In this document: positions 18,365-29,122 of the stretch, in pieces
Layout: every line of letters starts with the position of its first letter
Position numbering within the stretch: the first letter of the stretch is position 1
Assembly: GCF_003208655.1 (NCBI RefSeq)
Contig: NZ_QKLU01000009.1
Span: 124,001 to 188,000 of the forward strand
Length of the DNA: 64,000 bases
Reading direction: 5' to 3'
Source of the DNA: Pedobacter nutrimenti
GTDB lineage: Bacteria; Bacteroidota; Bacteroidia; Sphingobacteriales; Sphingobacteriaceae
The notes under the pieces: model-generated
Databases searched by the model: none
Told to the model about the DNA's origin: nothing
Seen by the model: only the letters and a program-made list of their open reading frames with translations
Program-made: the position numbers and the translations under genes

Positions 18365-21300
18365 ATGAAGTGGACCTCTACCCTTATTGAAAAGTTTGTT
18401 ATTTTACTAATAAGCTTTCTGAGTATAACGCTCATCAATTCAAAATCGTATGCGCAAGCCCGGGTTTATGCCAATCAGGTGACGATTGGAACCGCAGCCG
18501 GGGACCATGTAGACAACCCAAATAATGCACTTGGGGCAGATCCGACAAAGTTTGCGACCATAAATTCTTATGGAGGCGGTCTTTTAGGGCTTGGCGCTTA
18601 CAATGGTCAACTGGAGCTTAAGTTCCCGGGAACCCTGGCCGCAGGACAAACTTCCTATGTCAGGATTGATTTCAGTGCAGGTGCACTGAACGCCTTACTG
18701 GGCGGAAACCTGGGTACCCTGCTGGCCAATGTTTTAGGCTCGGTGGTATTGGGTAACCATTACTTTAACATTGAGGCGCGGAATGGCACAACGACGGTTT
18801 TATCAGGTAGCAGTTCCACAGGCTTCTCTGATGCCGCGCTCCGTCTGGTCCAGGATGCCAATGGCTTTTACTATTTGGCCGTAACTCCAAATCAGGCTTA
18901 TGACCGCATTTATATCAATGACATTACCAATGCCTTGCTCCTCAGCGGAAATTACAGCATGAATGTATACAGTGCTTTTTACACAGCTCCAAATGCCGAT
19001 CCTTGTGTGCAGGCTTTTGCAACAGGATATGAAGGCAGCGGCCTGACCCTTGACCTGCTTGGCCTGGGAAAAGCCGGGGTGACCAATGCACAATATGCCA
19101 TTGATGCCGACCCAACCAATTACTCCCAGCTCAGCCTTGGGGCGCTTGGTGTTGCAGGCAGCATCAGTCAAAATATTTATTTCGAAAATTTATCCAATGC
19201 GGGGGATGACTTTAATGTAAAAATGCAGCTGAGCCCGGGTTTGCTTAACCTGGGTGTGGCCAATAACATTACCGTCACCGCCTATAACGGTACGACCCAG
19301 GTCTATAGCGCCAATACAGGGGCACTGCTAAGCCTGGATCTGCTTGGCCTGCTCAACAACGGCCAGGCAGTGAGCGTGCCATTTACTTCCCCCTTACCTT
19401 TTGACAGGGTAAAAGTTACTTTTTCTTCTTTGTTAAATGTAAACCTGACACAGACTGTTTATTTATATTCTGTGATCCGTACTGCAGGAAGACCAACATT
19501 CACTGCCCCATCCAGCAATGCGGTCAATGCCTGTTATGGTTCTACCGCAAGCCTCACCGCCACCACCTCTTCAGCCAATCAGCTGGTCTGGTACGATGTG
19601 GCCACTGGCGGAACAGCACTGGGTACTGTTGCCTATAATGCCGCATTTGTAACCCCGGCTTTAACTGCAAATAAAACTTATTATGTTGCAGCTAAAAAAA
19701 TCGGCTGTGTGGATGAATCCGCACGTGTTCCGGTAAACATAACGGTTAATCCGGCCATTACCTTTGCCACTACAACTTTAAAAAATGCAACTGCGGCCGC
19801 AGTTTACTCAAAACAGATTACAGCAGCCACCGGTGGAAGCCCTGGTTTTACGTATGCTTTAGCTACAGGGTCCAGCCTGCCAACAGGCCTGGCTTTATCT
19901 TCTGCCGGTCTGATTGGCGGAACCGCCACAACAGCGGGTACTTATACCTTCTCCATAACGGCCAAAGACACCCAGGGTTGTACGGTCACAGTTCCATATA
20001 CACTCATTGTCAATGGGGCATTGACATTGCCTACCGCGAATTTGCCCAATGGAATTACGGGTGTGCTTTATGCACCCCAGACCTTACCGCAGGTAACCGG
20101 AGGCAATGGCCCATATGTGTACTCGGCACCAACCCTTCCACCAGGACTTTCCTTTGATCCGGTAACGCACATCATATCCGGAACACCGACCAAACCAGGA
20201 ACCTATAGTATCCCTGTAACGGTAACGGATGCGGATGGCAATACAGTTAGTACCACATACAGCATTACGGTAAAAGACCCATTGACCCTTCCTACCACGA
20301 ATTTGGCTGATGGTACAGTGGGGACGGTTTATCCTACCCAAGTGATTCCACCTGCAGCAGGTGGGGATATCCCTTATACCTATACAGCCACTGGTTTGCC
20401 TCCGGGATTAAGTTTTAATGCCCAAACAAGGGAAATTACAGGCACACCGACACAATCCGGAAACTATACTGTAGCCGTTACTGCCAAGGATGCAGGCAGT
20501 CAGACCATCAGCACCAATTACAGCATCAAGGTCCTTGATCCACTGGTTCTACCGGCCAAAGTACTGGGCTCGGGAACAGTGGGTGTGGCTTACAATACGG
20601 AAACCATTCCGTCTGCCACCGGAGGTACAGGCCCATACACTTATGCCGCTGTTTCACTTCCTCCGGGATTAAGCTTTAACAACACCACCCTTCAGATTAC
20701 AGGGACACCAACCCAGTCTGGGTCTTATAACACCACGGTTACTGTAACTGATGCCAGTGGAAAAACAGCCGCACAAACCTATAACATCAGGGTTAGCGGG
20801 GTAATTGTTCTTCCGGGAGCTTCATTGCCTGGCGGAATTGTAGGCACCGTTTATCCTACCCAGACTTTACCTGGTGTAAGCAGCGGCGGCACAGCGCCCT
20901 ATACTTATACCGCAACAGGGCTGCCTCCAGGACTAACCTTTGATCCGGCTACCCGTCAGATCAGCGGAACCCCTACCACAGGTGGGACCTATACTGTTAC
21001 CCAGGTTGCTAAAGATGCCAATGGGGTTACCACCAGCACAGATTATACCCTTGTGGTGGATGTCGCTGATCCTGTAGTTTCTAATGTGACCATTTGTGCC
21101 GGAACTTCTGCCACACTTACGGTCAGCAATGCACAAAATGGCGTGACTTATAACTGGTATGCTTCCGCAGGAAATACCCCTATATTTACCGGTCCTGTTT
21201 ATCAGACCGGAGTACTGAACGCTTCAGCAACTTACTATGTGCAGGCGAGCTCCGGATCGGCCAGCAGCAACAGGATTCAGGTCAGCGTCAATGTAACACC

Positions 21301-24300
21301 AGCCCCTGCCCTGCCGGTAGTGACCACGAATAACCAAATTATCAATGCGGGTCAGACCACTGTACTACAGGCCACTGCCACCTCAGGAAATACCATTAAA
21401 TGGTATGGTACTGCAACAGGCGGTGTCGCCCTGGCAAATGGTCCAAGCTTTACCACGCCTGCACTGAGCACCACCACCACTTACTATGTAGAAACTCAGG
21501 GAAGCTCAGGCTGCGTGAGTACCAGCCGTACCCCTGTCACTGTTACGGTAATTACCGGGAATACCAATCCGAACTGTAATGCAGCCAAAAGTCAGGAAAC
21601 TGGCATAGATGGCCTGCTTTGCCTGTTGTGCAGTATTGACGGCCCAGGTAATTCTACAGATGCAGACCTGAATAACTTCACCAAAATCAATCTTGCCGTT
21701 GGCGTTGGCGCAACTGGTTACCAGCGCCTCATTTTCCCGGCGGTTGGTGCCGCTACCGATAGCATCCGTCTGGATCTGGAAACCCCTACCGGGCTGCTGG
21801 ATTTGAATGTACTGGGAGGTATTACAGTAACGGTGTTAAATGGAACAACAGTAGTTTCTACCTACCCACTGAACTCTTCACTGATAGACCTGAGGTTACT
21901 TGCCGGTAACCGCTTCAAAGCGACTGTACTTGCAGGCGGCCCTTATGACCGAGTAGAAGTCAGGTTCGGTGCCGTGGTTGCAGCCTTAAGCAACCTGAGT
22001 ATTTATGGCGCAGAGATCATTTATCCAAATCCAACACTAACTTCTGGAAACCAGACCATTTGTTCGGGTTCAACAGCAAACCTTACTGCTGCACCGAATG
22101 GTGGCACTACGCTGGCCTGGTATAGTGATGCAACTGGCGGAACGTTATTGTCCAACACCAATAACTATACAACTCCTGCCTTAACTTCAACCACCACTTA
22201 CTATATAGAAATCAGCAAGGCCGGTTGTGCGAACCCTCAAAGACTTCCGGTTACCGTTACGGTGACCCCGGCTTTTGTTACACCTGTTATTACCGGTACA
22301 GGCACTGTTTGCCCTGGTTCTTCAGCGGTATTGGCCGTGACCACCCCGCAAACTGGTGTAACCTACAACTGGTACACCACTTCTACCGGTGGTACACCAG
22401 TATTTACTGGCCCTTCCTTTACCACTCCGGCAATCACTGCCAACGTCACTTATTACGTAGAAGGTGTCAATGGTAGCTGCATCAGTCCTTCCAGAACTGC
22501 CGCCGCCATTACGGTGAGCCCTGCCTTAGCACTTCCGCAGGTGCAGGTTTCGGCCAGCACAATCAATCCTGGTCAGACCGTCATTTTAACAGCAACTTCA
22601 ACAGACAGCAATGTTAATTTTAACTGGTACAGTTCTGCCACAGCAACTACACCGGTATACAGCGGCTCTACCTATGTAACCCCTCCGCTCTCTACCACCA
22701 CTACCTATTACCTGGAAACCAAATCGACAGTTACAGGTTGCGTTTCTCCAAGTCGTGTACAGGTCACCATTACTGTAAATACCGGTGGTGTACCCAACCC
22801 GGTTCCTTGCGAAGCGCCAACGACTCAAACCAATGATGTGATCAATGGAATTGCCTTATTATCCGGCGTATTTAACCCTGAACTTGCCATTGATAATGAT
22901 ACCCAAACCGGATCATCACTCCTGATGCCAGTGGGCCTGCTCGGTGCTTCGGTTTACCAACGTGTCGGATTCACTTCACTTTCCAATGTCGGCGATACCG
23001 TAAGGGTATTGTTAAGTGCACCTGGTAAACTACTTTCTTTGGGCGTATTGTCCAATATTCAGTTGAGTACTTATAATGGCAATACCAGTAACAACGATGC
23101 AATGACCCTGAACAATTCCCTGATCCAATTGCAATTGCTCAGTGGAAACAGCCAGGCACTCATTAGTTTTGTACCAACTGCAGCATTTGACAAAGTTCAG
23201 GTGAGCCTGAATTCTGGTGTAGCAGGCGTACTGACCAGCGTGAACCTCAATTATGTTCAGCGTGTGGTTGTTGCACCTACACTTTCTGCTTCTACCATTG
23301 CAGCCTGCGCCACTCAGACCGTACAGCTGCAGGTCAGCAACCCGAATCCGGGCATTACCTATACCTGGTATGATGCCACAGGCAGCACTGTAATCGGAAC
23401 AGGTGCAACCATCACCAGTCCTGTATTAACAGCCACTACTAAATTTTTCGTGGAAGCCAAAACAGCTTCCGGTTGCACCAGTTACAAAACACCTTTAAAT
23501 GTAACCGTGGCCGCTGCTCCCAACCAACCTGTTCTGGCTTCAAGTACAGTAAATGCCTGTACAGGAGCAGGTGTGGTTCTTACGGTCAGCAATCCGCAGA
23601 CAGGAGTCATTTACATCTGGAAAGACAACAGCAACACAGTTGTCCAATCCGGTCCGGCTTCCACTTATACCACGCCTCCAATTATTGGCACCACAACTTA
23701 TACCGTTACAGCACAAAACAGTTGCGACGTAAATTCCGCAGCCACTACTGCAACTGTAAATATCGGTACACCAACTCCACCGGTAATTACACCTTCGGCC
23801 GTTACGGTAACCAATGGTTCAAGCGCCTTACTGACGGCAACCTCTACCATTACGGGCGCAACTTTCAGTTGGTATGCGACAGACCCTTCTGTTCCGGGAG
23901 CCGTTGTGATCTCTACCCCAACAAATGGGCTGAATGGCACCTATGTAACTGATCCGCTTTCCAACCCAGGCGCAACAGCCATCACCAAAACCTTCTGGGT
24001 AACCAGCAGCAGCTTGACCTGTACTTCTGCAGCAGCCACTGTAGTGGTGACCATCTTGCCAAGTTCTGCACCTCAGAGTGTTCCTTGCGAAGCGGCTACT
24101 ACTGAACTTCACGATGTAGATGGTTTGATCTCTGTACTTGCAGGTGTAGACAACCCAGGTTTCGCAGTTGACAATGACATCAATACCGGATCCACACTCA
24201 GAATGCCGGTTGGTGTTGCAGCTTCTGTATACCAAAGGGCCATTTTCACAGGGCTTTCCACCATAGGTGATAAAGTCCGTCTGAAAATTGTATCGCCCAA

Positions 24301-27300
24301 TACCTTACTCAACCTGGCTGTTGTTCCTAGTATTCAGGTGACCACTTATAATGGTGCCAACAGCAATAATGATACAAAAACACTCAGCAATCCGCTGATC
24401 CAGCTGCAGATTTTGCCGGGAAATACAGAGGCACTCGTTGAGTTTACTCCAACAAGCGTTTTTGACCGCGTGGAACTCCGACTGAACTCGGGTCTGCTTG
24501 GTGCACTGACTTCCATTAACTTTAATTATGCACAGCGGGTTCTTGCCGCCCCGGTAGTCCCTGCTGTGGCCGTAAATATATGTGCAGGCCTTCCAGCCAC
24601 TTTAAGTGTTTCGAACCCGGTAACTGACGGTTCTGTTACTTACAAATGGTATATCGGCACCGCTACGACTTCTGCAGCCAGCGGCGCGACATTCAATACA
24701 GATCCAGCTCTTGCGGTGGGCGCCTATGACTATTATGTAACGGCAACCCGCAACGGCTGCGAAAGTGCAAAAACGAAAGTAACCGTAACTGTATGGCCAG
24801 GCCCTGATGCCCCTGTCGCCTTAAGCGGTAACCCATCAAAAACCTGCGCCAATGTTCCGGTGACTTTAGGGGTAACCCAGGTTACAGGAGTTAGTTTCAA
24901 TTGGTACGATGCCCTGACAGGGGGTAATGTTCTGGCTTCCAATTCCAGCACCTACACCACACCGGCCAGTCTGGCTCCGGGGGTTTACAACTTCTATGTG
25001 GAAGCTGTAAACAGCAATTCTTGTGTCAGTACACTGGCCCGTACCAAAATTACCTTAACCGTAAATCCACCGGCTGTAGCTGCCGACATTACCGTTGCCG
25101 GTGCAACAGATCCTTTGTGTAAAGGCAGCACGGCTCAGCTTACGGCCAGCAGCACCACGGTGACCAATCCGGTATTTACCTGGTACAGCGACGCAGCCTT
25201 AACGAGCGCCGTATTTACAGGCCCTGTTTTCGCTCCGGTCGTGAATGCAACAACGACTTATTATGTAACTGTTTCCGGTGACAATAAATGTGCTAACAAT
25301 GCGGCCAATGCAAAAGTGGTCACCTTAACCGTGAATCCACCAGCTGTAGCAGCTGACATTACTATTGCCGGCGCCTCTACACCTTATTGTCTGAATGCTA
25401 TAGCACAGCTTACCGCAAGCAGCACAACAGTCACCAATCCGGTATTCAGATGGTACCGGGATGCAGCATTGACAGACCTGGCCTTTACAGGGGCTGCTTA
25501 TAGTCCTGTCATCACTGCAGCAACAACTTTCTATGTAACAGTAAGCGGTGACAATAAATGCGCAAATGCGGCAGCGGATGCAAAAGTAGTTAGCATTACC
25601 GTGAATCCACCAGCGACTGCCGCTGACCTGAACGTAAGTGGTAATGATAAACCATTCTGTGCAGGAAGTACCGCACAGTTGACCGCCAGCAGCGTGACGG
25701 TGATCAACCCGGTATTCACCTGGTACAGTGATGCGGCTTTAACGACCCCGGTATTTACCGGTCCGGTATACAGTCCGGTGGTCAATGCCACTACGACTTA
25801 TTATGTTACCGTAAGAGGGGCGAACAAATGTGAAAATGCTGCTGCCGATGCAAAAGTGATCACCTTGAATGTGAATCCTCCAGCTACTGCGGCAGACATT
25901 AATGTAACTGGTGCCACTAAACCGCTCTGCGCAGGTACCATCGCCCAGCTAAATGCAACCACCACTACAGTAAACAATCCTGTGTTCACCTGGTACAGTG
26001 ATGCCGCATTAACCAATGCTGTATTTACCGGAGCCACTTATACACCCGTCATCAATGGCAATATCACCTATTATGTCACTGTCCGTGGCGACAACAGGTG
26101 TGAAAATTCCGCAGCAAATGCAAAGGTGGTCAGTATCACCATCAATCCGCCAGCTACTGCGGCAGACTTAAGTGTAAGTGGAGCCGGCAATGCACTTTGT
26201 GTAGGTGCAACGGCACAACTGACGGCCACAAGTACCACAGTGATCAACCCGATATTTACCTGGTACAGCGATGCAGCCTTGAGTAACGTCCTGTTTACAG
26301 GAGCAATTTACAGTCCTGCAGTGCATTCTGCAACCACCTATTACGTGACCGTACGTGGAGACAACAGGTGTGAAAACGCGGCTGTCGACGCGTTACAGGT
26401 GAACATAAACATCAATCCGCCTGCAACTGCTGCAGACATTACCGTCAGCGGTGCAGATAAAGCTTTCTGTAACGGTGTTACCGCCCTGTTAACTGCGAGC
26501 AGTACAACGGTCACCAATCCGGTATTCACCTGGTACAGTGACGCCGCATTAACCAACGCCGTTTCTTTCTCTGCAACGTATAGTCCTGTTGTTACCGCCA
26601 GTACGACCTATTATGTTACTGTAAAAGGAGACAACAAATGTCCAAATGCGACCGCAGATGCAAAAGCCGTAACCTTAACCATTAATCCGCCTGCAACTGC
26701 AGCTGATGTATCGGTATCTGGTGCTGCCAATGCTTTCTGTATAAACGCTACAGCAGAGCTGACCGCCAGCAGCACGACAGTGACCAATCCAATATTTACC
26801 TGGTATAATGATGCTGCATTAAGTAACGCAGTGTTTACCGGTGCGGTTTACAAACCTGTTGTTAACGGTGCAACCACTTATTATGTAACCGTTAAAGGAG
26901 ATAATAAATGTGAAAATGCAGCTGCAAATGCCAGAACGGTAACCATTACGGTAAATCCACCTGCAACAGCAGCAGATATCACGGTAACTGGTGCCGAAAA
27001 ACCATTCTGCGCCGGTGCAACTGTTCAATTGACTGCAGGCAGTACAACAGTCAACAGTCCTGTGTTTACCTGGTACAGCGATGCTGCTTTAACAACAGCG
27101 CTATTTACCGGAGCGGTATATAGTCCTGTCGTCAATGCGACAACCACTTATTACGTTACTGTTAGCGGCACCAATAAATGTGCAAATGCTGCTGCCGATG
27201 CAAAAGTGGTAGTTGTCAATATCAATCCTCCAGCTTCTGCTGCAGACCTGAGTGTCAGCGGAAATGCAGCAGCCTACTGTGCCGGTTCTACTGCACAGTT

Positions 27301-29095
27301 GACGGCCAGCAGTACAACGGTAACCAATCCGGTATTTAGCTGGTATAGTGATGCAGCCTTAACCAGTAAAGTATTTACAGGAGCTGTTTACAGCCCAGTG
27401 GTCAATGCAAACATCACTTATTATGTAACGGTCAAAGGAGACAACAGGTGTGAAAGTACCGCAGCTACAGCGCAACAGGTAAGCATTACTGTAAATACTC
27501 CGGCTACAGCCGCTGACCTGAGTGTTTCGGGTGCATCAACCGCCTACTGCGCAGGGGCTACCGCCCAGTTAACAGCCAGCAGTACCACAGTGACCAATCC
27601 GGTCTTTACCTGGTACAATGATGCGGCATTAACCAGCAAAGCATTTACTGGTGCTGTTTATAGTCCGGTTGTCAATGCAAACACAACCTATTATGTAACA
27701 GTTAAAGGAGATAACAAGTGCGAAAATACTGCAGCAAATGCACTGGTTGTTAATATTACGGTTAACCCACTCCCAGAAACCCCAGTTGTTTCCAGTACAG
27801 GCCTGAATGTCTGTATGGGCGACAACACGGTGGTGAGTATACAAAATCCAAAAGCAGGAATTACCTATAACTGGTATGCAACTTCAGCAAGAGGTGCGAT
27901 TCTGTATAGTGGAAGCAGCTACAGCATAACCGGACTGAGCAGTACAACGGATTATTATGTTGAAGCAGTAAGTGCTGCCGGATGCGGAAATGCAAGCGGC
28001 CTGGTTAAAGTTACAGTAACTGTAAGCCCTAAACCAACTGCCCCTGCGGTAACCGCTGCTGCTGTAACGACCTGCACAGGTAGTACTGCTGTCCTCTCTG
28101 TTTTCAATCCTCAGAATGGATTTACCTATAACTGGTATGCAACCGCAACTGCAGGAACCATTCTGGGTACCGGATCCAGCTTTACCACTCCGGCAGTGAA
28201 TGCAAATACTACATTCTATGTAGAGGCCGTTTCTGCTGCAGGTTGTGCCAGCACCAGCCGCACAGCGGTCAATGTGGTCATTTCTGCACCACCTGCTGCG
28301 CCGGCTTCGGTCAGTGCAAGTGTAAATCCGCTTTGTTCGGGCAGCAACGCCGCATTGAGTGTCAATAATCCAGACCCTGCATTAACCTATCGCTGGTACG
28401 CCGTACAAACAGGTGGTACGGTACTCACTACCGGTACAACTTATGCTCCGGCTGTGACCGCAACCAGCACTTATTATGTGGAAAGTGTCTCTGCAGCAGG
28501 TTGCTCCAGCAGCACCAGGACCCCGGTAACGGTTACCGTATTGCCGGTACTGGCTGCCCCTGCGGTAATTGTTCAGTCGGTAACAGCAACCAGCGTAACC
28601 TTCGCCTGGGCACCGGTAAATGGCGCCACTATTTATGAAGTGTCTACAGATGGCGGCCAGAGCTGGAAACAGCCAAGTTCTGGTCCTTCCGGCCTGACCC
28701 ATGTGATCAGCGGATTAAAACCAACCAATGTGGTCAACATCAGGGTAAGGGCAAAAGGACAACTGGATTGCCAGACCAGTGCGGCTTCCAGCTCGGATGG
28801 AACGGCAGACAATCCACTCAAAAATGGTGTGTTTGTACCAAACACCTTTACACCAAATGGCGATGGCAATAACGATGTATTCTACGCTTATGGAAATACC
28901 ATTGCGAAATTGAAGATGAGGATTTACAACCAATGGGGCCAGTTTATATTCGAGTCCCAGAACATACAAACCGGATGGGACGGCACCTATAAAGGCCAGC
29001 TTCAACCAACGGGCGTATATGTTTACCTCCTTGATCTGGAATTCACAGATGGAACAACAAGCACTAAAAAAGGCACAATAACCCTATTACGTTAA
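18365..29095 (+). CDS. giant T9SS-exported adhesin with Ig-like repeats
   Basis: This 3576-residue surface protein has a signal peptide (ending LINSKSYAQA). It carries five copies of an unassigned ~155-residue beta module (start points near residues 32, 215, 1070, 1480, 1905) interleaved with Ig_7-type modules (TYNWY signature). Five putative-Ig (He_PIG) modules lie at about 460-900 (GLPPGLSF...GTPT). Ten exact 90-residue repeats span 2233-3132, more Ig_7 modules follow, then an Fn3-like domain (about 3400-3480) and the CHU_C type IX secretion domain (NTFTPNGDGNNDVF near 3493 to the end). It should be exported by the Por secretion system and anchored on the cell surface. The PorP/SprF and OmpA partners follow at 27 and 22 nt. 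A role in adhesion, biofilm or gliding is inferred. Related genes are prone to assembly errors, but this one is intact. Confidence 0.93.
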   Translation: MKWTSTLIEKFVILLISFLSITLINSKSYAQARVYANQVTIGTAAGDHVDNPNNALGADPTKFATINSYGGGLLGLGAYNGQLELKFPGTLAAGQTSYVRIDFSAGALNALLGGNLGTLLANVLGSVVLGNHYFNIEARNGTTTVLSGSSSTGFSDAALRLVQDANGFYYLAVTPNQAYDRIYINDITNALLLSGNYSMNVYSAFYTAPNADPCVQAFATGYEGSGLTLDLLGLGKAGVTNAQYAIDADPTNYSQLSLGALGVAGSISQNIYFENLSNAGDDFNVKMQLSPGLLNLGVANNITVTAYNGTTQVYSANTGALLSLDLLGLLNNGQAVSVPFTSPLPFDRVKVTFSSLLNVNLTQTVYLYSVIRTAGRPTFTAPSSNAVNACYGSTASLTATTSSANQLVWYDVATGGTALGTVAYNAAFVTPALTANKTYYVAAKKIGCVDESARVPVNITVNPAITFATTTLKNATAAAVYSKQITAATGGSPGFTYALATGSSLPTGLALSSAGLIGGTATTAGTYTFSITAKDTQGCTVTVPYTLIVNGALTLPTANLPNGITGVLYAPQTLPQVTGGNGPYVYSAPTLPPGLSFDPVTHIISGTPTKPGTYSIPVTVTDADGNTVSTTYSITVKDPLTLPTTNLADGTVGTVYPTQVIPPAAGGDIPYTYTATGLPPGLSFNAQTREITGTPTQSGNYTVAVTAKDAGSQTISTNYSIKVLDPLVLPAKVLGSGTVGVAYNTETIPSATGGTGPYTYAAVSLPPGLSFNNTTLQITGTPTQSGSYNTTVTVTDASGKTAAQTYNIRVSGVIVLPGASLPGGIVGTVYPTQTLPGVSSGGTAPYTYTATGLPPGLTFDPATRQISGTPTTGGTYTVTQVAKDANGVTTSTDYTLVVDVADPVVSNVTICAGTSATLTVSNAQNGVTYNWYASAGNTPIFTGPVYQTGVLNASATYYVQASSGSASSNRIQVSVNVTPAPALPVVTTNNQIINAGQTTVLQATATSGNTIKWYGTATGGVALANGPSFTTPALSTTTTYYVETQGSSGCVSTSRTPVTVTVITGNTNPNCNAAKSQETGIDGLLCLLCSIDGPGNSTDADLNNFTKINLAVGVGATGYQRLIFPAVGAATDSIRLDLETPTGLLDLNVLGGITVTVLNGTTVVSTYPLNSSLIDLRLLAGNRFKATVLAGGPYDRVEVRFGAVVAALSNLSIYGAEIIYPNPTLTSGNQTICSGSTANLTAAPNGGTTLAWYSDATGGTLLSNTNNYTTPALTSTTTYYIEISKAGCANPQRLPVTVTVTPAFVTPVITGTGTVCPGSSAVLAVTTPQTGVTYNWYTTSTGGTPVFTGPSFTTPAITANVTYYVEGVNGSCISPSRTAAAITVSPALALPQVQVSASTINPGQTVILTATSTDSNVNFNWYSSATATTPVYSGSTYVTPPLSTTTTYYLETKSTVTGCVSPSRVQVTITVNTGGVPNPVPCEAPTTQTNDVINGIALLSGVFNPELAIDNDTQTGSSLLMPVGLLGASVYQRVGFTSLSNVGDTVRVLLSAPGKLLSLGVLSNIQLSTYNGNTSNNDAMTLNNSLIQLQLLSGNSQALISFVPTAAFDKVQVSLNSGVAGVLTSVNLNYVQRVVVAPTLSASTIAACATQTVQLQVSNPNPGITYTWYDATGSTVIGTGATITSPVLTATTKFFVEAKTASGCTSYKTPLNVTVAAAPNQPVLASSTVNACTGAGVVLTVSNPQTGVIYIWKDNSNTVVQSGPASTYTTPPIIGTTTYTVTAQNSCDVNSAATTATVNIGTPTPPVITPSAVTVTNGSSALLTATSTITGATFSWYATDPSVPGAVVISTPTNGLNGTYVTDPLSNPGATAITKTFWVTSSSLTCTSAAATVVVTILPSSAPQSVPCEAATTELHDVDGLISVLAGVDNPGFAVDNDINTGSTLRMPVGVAASVYQRAIFTGLSTIGDKVRLKIVSPNTLLNLAVVPSIQVTTYNGANSNNDTKTLSNPLIQLQILPGNTEALVEFTPTSVFDRVELRLNSGLLGALTSINFNYAQRVLAAPVVPAVAVNICAGLPATLSVSNPVTDGSVTYKWYIGTATTSAASGATFNTDPALAVGAYDYYVTATRNGCESAKTKVTVTVWPGPDAPVALSGNPSKTCANVPVTLGVTQVTGVSFNWYDALTGGNVLASNSSTYTTPASLAPGVYNFYVEAVNSNSCVSTLARTKITLTVNPPAVAADITVAGATDPLCKGSTAQLTASSTTVTNPVFTWYSDAALTSAVFTGPVFAPVVNATTTYYVTVSGDNKCANNAANAKVVTLTVNPPAVAADITIAGASTPYCLNAIAQLTASSTTVTNPVFRWYRDAALTDLAFTGAAYSPVITAATTFYVTVSGDNKCANAAADAKVVSITVNPPATAADLNVSGNDKPFCAGSTAQLTASSVTVINPVFTWYSDAALTTPVFTGPVYSPVVNATTTYYVTVRGANKCENAAADAKVITLNVNPPATAADINVTGATKPLCAGTIAQLNATTTTVNNPVFTWYSDAALTNAVFTGATYTPVINGNITYYVTVRGDNRCENSAANAKVVSITINPPATAADLSVSGAGNALCVGATAQLTATSTTVINPIFTWYSDAALSNVLFTGAIYSPAVHSATTYYVTVRGDNRCENAAVDALQVNININPPATAADITVSGADKAFCNGVTALLTASSTTVTNPVFTWYSDAALTNAVSFSATYSPVVTASTTYYVTVKGDNKCPNATADAKAVTLTINPPATAADVSVSGAANAFCINATAELTASSTTVTNPIFTWYNDAALSNAVFTGAVYKPVVNGATTYYVTVKGDNKCENAAANARTVTITVNPPATAADITVTGAEKPFCAGATVQLTAGSTTVNSPVFTWYSDAALTTALFTGAVYSPVVNATTTYYVTVSGTNKCANAAADAKVVVVNINPPASAADLSVSGNAAAYCAGSTAQLTASSTTVTNPVFSWYSDAALTSKVFTGAVYSPVVNANITYYVTVKGDNRCESTAATAQQVSITVNTPATAADLSVSGASTAYCAGATAQLTASSTTVTNPVFTWYNDAALTSKAFTGAVYSPVVNANTTYYVTVKGDNKCENTAANALVVNITVNPLPETPVVSSTGLNVCMGDNTVVSIQNPKAGITYNWYATSARGAILYSGSSYSITGLSSTTDYYVEAVSAAGCGNASGLVKVTVTVSPKPTAPAVTAAAVTTCTGSTAVLSVFNPQNGFTYNWYATATAGTILGTGSSFTTPAVNANTTFYVEAVSAAGCASTSRTAVNVVISAPPAAPASVSASVNPLCSGSNAALSVNNPDPALTYRWYAVQTGGTVLTTGTTYAPAVTATSTYYVESVSAAGCSSSTRTPVTVTVLPVLAAPAVIVQSVTATSVTFAWAPVNGATIYEVSTDGGQSWKQPSSGPSGLTHVISGLKPTNVVNIRVRAKGQLDCQTSAASSSDGTADNPLKNGVFVPNTFTPNGDGNNDVFYAYGNTIAKLKMRIYNQWGQFIFESQNIQTGWDGTYKGQLQPTGVYVYLLDLEFTDGTTSTKKGTITLLR
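25061..27760 (+). repeat. ten tandem 270-bp coding repeats
   Basis: Repeat starts fall at 25061, 25331, 25601, 25871, 26141, 26411, 26681, 26951, 27221 and 27491, always 270 bp apart with no insertion or deletion. Each encodes 90 residues beginning near NPPATAAD, with a central WYSDAAL and two conserved cysteines (in the FCAG and NKCEN contexts) that may form a disulfide. Nucleotide differences are spread mostly over third positions, so the duplications are not recent. Confidence 0.95.
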
Positions 29096-29122
29096 CAGCA
29101 ATAACCTGAAGAACAAAATAAG

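Noticed and set aside
25531..26556. Regularly spaced minus-strand open frames of 71-86 codons
   Set aside because: They recur once per 270-bp repeat and are the antisense of the adhesin repeats; their similar sequences simply mirror the coding repeats.
25061..27760. Regular direct repeats that could suggest a CRISPR array
   Set aside because: The 270-bp period is in frame, has no spacer-like unique segments, and encodes a continuous protein.
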